64,000 bases of DNA, taken from Bacillota bacterium. Lineage in GTDB: Bacteria; Bacillota; Bacilli; Paenibacillales; UBA4045. The stretch's first letter is position 1. Each line of letters begins with the position of its first letter. Below are positions 63,834 to 64,000 of this stretch, piece after piece. The position numbers were made by a program, and so were the translations under genes. Below the pieces are notes generated by a model. It was not told the origin of the DNA, searched no databases, and was given only the letters and a program-made list of their open reading frames with translations. Where the stretch lies: contig JAEZQY010000067.1 in assembly GCA_023441055.1 (NCBI GenBank), forward strand, positions 160,867-224,866, given 5' to 3'.

Positions 63834-64000
63834 CTATGGAATATACTCGAACTTCACCGCATCGGCGATGACGAAGCCATTCGCATTGTCATTGCGAATC
63901 GTCACACTGCCTGTGGTGCCGAACTCGTACGTGCCCAGCACGTTCCAGACGCCACCGGTGCCCGCCTCCGTCTGATCGACGCTCGTCTGCGCTGTACCGC
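63834..64000 (-). CDS. C-terminal end of a golvesin-type (xanthan lyase-like) domain protein, partial
   Basis: Only the last 55 codons are in the window, ending at the stop 63836-63834. The text includes TSVDQTEAGTGGVWNVLGTY and FGTTGSVTIRNDNANGFVIA followed by DAVKFEYIP, which is the end of a golvesin C-terminal-like beta domain. Such domains close large secreted enzymes or surface proteins. The rest of the gene lies beyond the right edge. Confidence 0.75.
   Translation of the reverse strand, partial: GTAQTSVDQTEAGTGGVWNVLGTYEFGTTGSVTIRNDNANGFVIADAVKFEYIP

Overview
The window reads as the chromosome of a Paenibacillus-like Firmicute (inferred). It has strong AGGAGG-type ribosome binding sites, YesM/YesN two-component regulation, SLH-domain surface proteins, a cre-like catabolite site, cobalamin riboswitches, and a moderately GC-rich backbone interrupted by an AT-rich island. 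No rRNA, tRNA or CRISPR array was found.

Region 1 (1-8.7 kb) is a B12 block read leftwards. A cobalamin riboswitch with its own promoter and terminator precedes btuF-btuC-btuD, an AAC(3)-family acetyltransferase, cobT and cobU (cut by the window edge). A second cobalamin riboswitch precedes metE, the B12-independent methionine synthase. The logic is classical: with B12 present, uptake, salvage and metE are shut off.

Region 2 (8.9-14.3 kb) holds a decayed endonuclease-like ORF, an MFS exporter with a palindromic operator, and the ectoine/hydroxyectoine genes ectA-ectB-ectC plus ectD. ectD is separated from ectC by a five-copy 51-bp tandem array; a second 51-bp array lies between cobT and cobU.

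Region 3 (14.4-33.8 kb) is backbone: htpG, a membrane-anchored lysozyme-like protein, a globin-coupled chemoreceptor carrying a C-terminal CZB zinc domain, a lipoprotein, YesN/YesM regulators, a sugar ABC importer without its ATPase, a beta-glucuronidase locus (uidA, a GPH symporter, a divergent AraC regulator) and the 23S rRNA methyltransferase gene rlmD.

Region 4 (33.8-42.5 kb) is an AT-rich integrated island directly downstream of rlmD. Its mobility genes are dead: the large serine recombinase has several frameshifts and an amber codon, and the excisionase-like gene is frameshifted. Two immunity-type genes (CPCC and HEAT-like) are also broken. Three cargo genes are intact: an uncharacterised 459-aa protein translationally coupled to an ATPase-TOPRIM (OLD-like) protein, and a second ATPase-TOPRIM protein. 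A C-terminal piece of another serine recombinase closes the island. The coupled pair is the best candidate for an undescribed, probably anti-phage, system.

Region 5 (42.5-50.1 kb) has a MocR regulator divergent from a DJ-1/PfpI-RidA fusion, and a four-gene operon (ABC exporter ATPase and permease, NmrA-like reductase, flavin reductase-like protein) divergent from a TetR repressor.

Region 6 (50.2-64 kb) has two giant SLH-anchored surface proteins (2223 and 1767 aa) downstream of a TetR gene whose probable operator occurs at both its own promoter and the surface-gene leader. A DUF4256 gene and the end of a golvesin-type domain protein follow.
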